Positions 63,353 through 64,000 of a DNA stretch of 64,000 nucleotides are shown here, piece by piece. Made by a program: the position numbers and the translations under genes. The first letter of the stretch is position 1. Every line of letters begins with the position of its first letter. This stretch comes from Heliopora coerulea (lineage: Eukaryota > Cnidaria > Anthozoa > Scleralcyonacea > Helioporidae): positions 866,001 through 930,000 of the forward strand of contig JASJOG010000043.1 of assembly GCA_030142905.1 (NCBI GenBank), in the 5' to 3' direction. The notes under the pieces are model-generated. The model saw only the letters and a program-made list of their open reading frames with translations, did not search any database and was not told the DNA's origin.

Positions 63353-64000
63353 TAAAGGGGTCAATTTATCATTTGTTTTAATTCCTACCAACATGTTTCG
63401 CTTCCAACATTTATGGAATGTGCTTTCCTGTTTGTACCAATATTTGGCAGCCATGATTTTCCACCAGGGTTTTCACATTGCAACTTGCCACAATATTGAT
63501 CTCTGGAAAGATGGAGACGTAAATAATTACATGGCACGTACGTCGAAGAGATAAGCAAAATTGAATAAAAAAGTATTTAATACCCTGGACTGGGCGACGA
63601 AAAGGTAAGCAGTGGTGTCTGTAACCATAGAATGTATGCCAAAGAGGTTCGTAAACGTGAATGAAAAGTATTTATTACCAAGTAATAGGTGACGAATACG
63701 TTAGTAAAGTTGAAAAAAATATTTTAATACCATGGAATGTCGCTTAAGAAGCAAGCAACGTTATCCACAATGTAGTACAACCGTTTGGCCGCAACCCGCA
63801 GGATCATTAAAGTAGAGAATTTTAGCATTCAACACCGCGCTTCATACCTGTAGCTTTTGTATGACTTCGTAAATTTCCAGTTGTTTGAAAACGACTGTGG
63901 CCTAAGTGTTGTAGTCTGTCTTAAGCAAAATCATTTATCCCTTTGAAAGAAAACGCCTAAAGACTTGAAAATCATCACAATAACTGGGTTCGCATTCTTA

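Larger units (their letters stand above)
62961..64000. other. ADAM-B intron, right edge of window
   Basis: Contains the AAT microsatellite and a solo MITE terminus. From about 63560 to 63760 a loosely repeated segment (AGTATTTAATACC..., AGTATTTATTACC..., ATATTTTAATACC...) occurs three times at spacings near 85 bp. No ADAM exon was found here; the upstream cysteine-rich exon must lie beyond 64000. Confidence 0.5.

Overview
This is an intron-rich, AT-rich animal genome fragment. An anthozoan cnidarian such as a coral or sea anemone is my best guess. The basis is short exons with GT..AG introns of about 0.3-5 kb, metazoan-only families (ADAM metalloproteases, PCGF RING proteins, an ANTP-class homeobox), and abundant short inverted-repeat elements. 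The species and even the phylum are inference. No prokaryotic genes, rRNA or CRISPR arrays are seen. The long open frames in this window are mostly simple-repeat artefacts; the real genes were read exon by exon from conserved protein motifs, splice sites and matching intron phases.

Layout, left to right. (1) 149-17961, minus strand: an ADAM gene (ADAM-A) from signal peptide through prodomain, catalytic domain, disintegrin and cysteine-rich region; it runs off the left edge before the EGF/transmembrane part. Its introns hold a 1.5-kb AAC-rich minisatellite, a GTTC array, telomere-like repeats, MITE-like elements, a 130-bp hairpin and a perfect 76-bp palindrome. (2) 20400-25961, minus: a PCGF3/5-like Polycomb RING gene (PCGF-A), with one microexon not found. 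(3) 31728-39043, plus: a second PCGF3/5-like gene (PCGF-B), resolved in nine exons as 243 residues; the two are head-to-head paralogs with matching exon order. (4) 39656-45299, minus: a two-exon Not/Emx/Vax-like homeobox gene, 182 residues, with a 5.1-kb phase-1 intron; it is tail-to-tail with PCGF-B. (5) 51095-62158, minus: the 3' half of a second ADAM gene (ADAM-B): cysteine-rich end, EGF-like region, Ser/Thr-rich stalk, transmembrane helix and SH3-ligand-rich cytoplasmic tail; its 5' half lies beyond the right edge. A decayed non-LTR retrotransposon sits in one of its introns.

The most unusual structure is at 62141-62925. A 55-bp unit containing the splice acceptor and first 18 bases of an ADAM-B exon is repeated about 14 more times in the upstream intron, giving a row of decoy acceptors. 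Also notable are two large palindromes built from a tRNA-like sequence (21190-21444 and 59068-59236, the latter with perfect 79-bp arms), the divergent PCGF pair, and a stalk encoded entirely by symmetrical phase 1-1 exons including a 21-nt microexon.

The genes do not form a pathway. ADAMs act at the cell surface on shedding and adhesion, PCGF proteins belong to nuclear PRC1 complexes, and the homeobox protein is a predicted transcription factor. The two ADAM genes share strand and family and may be dispersed tandem paralogs.
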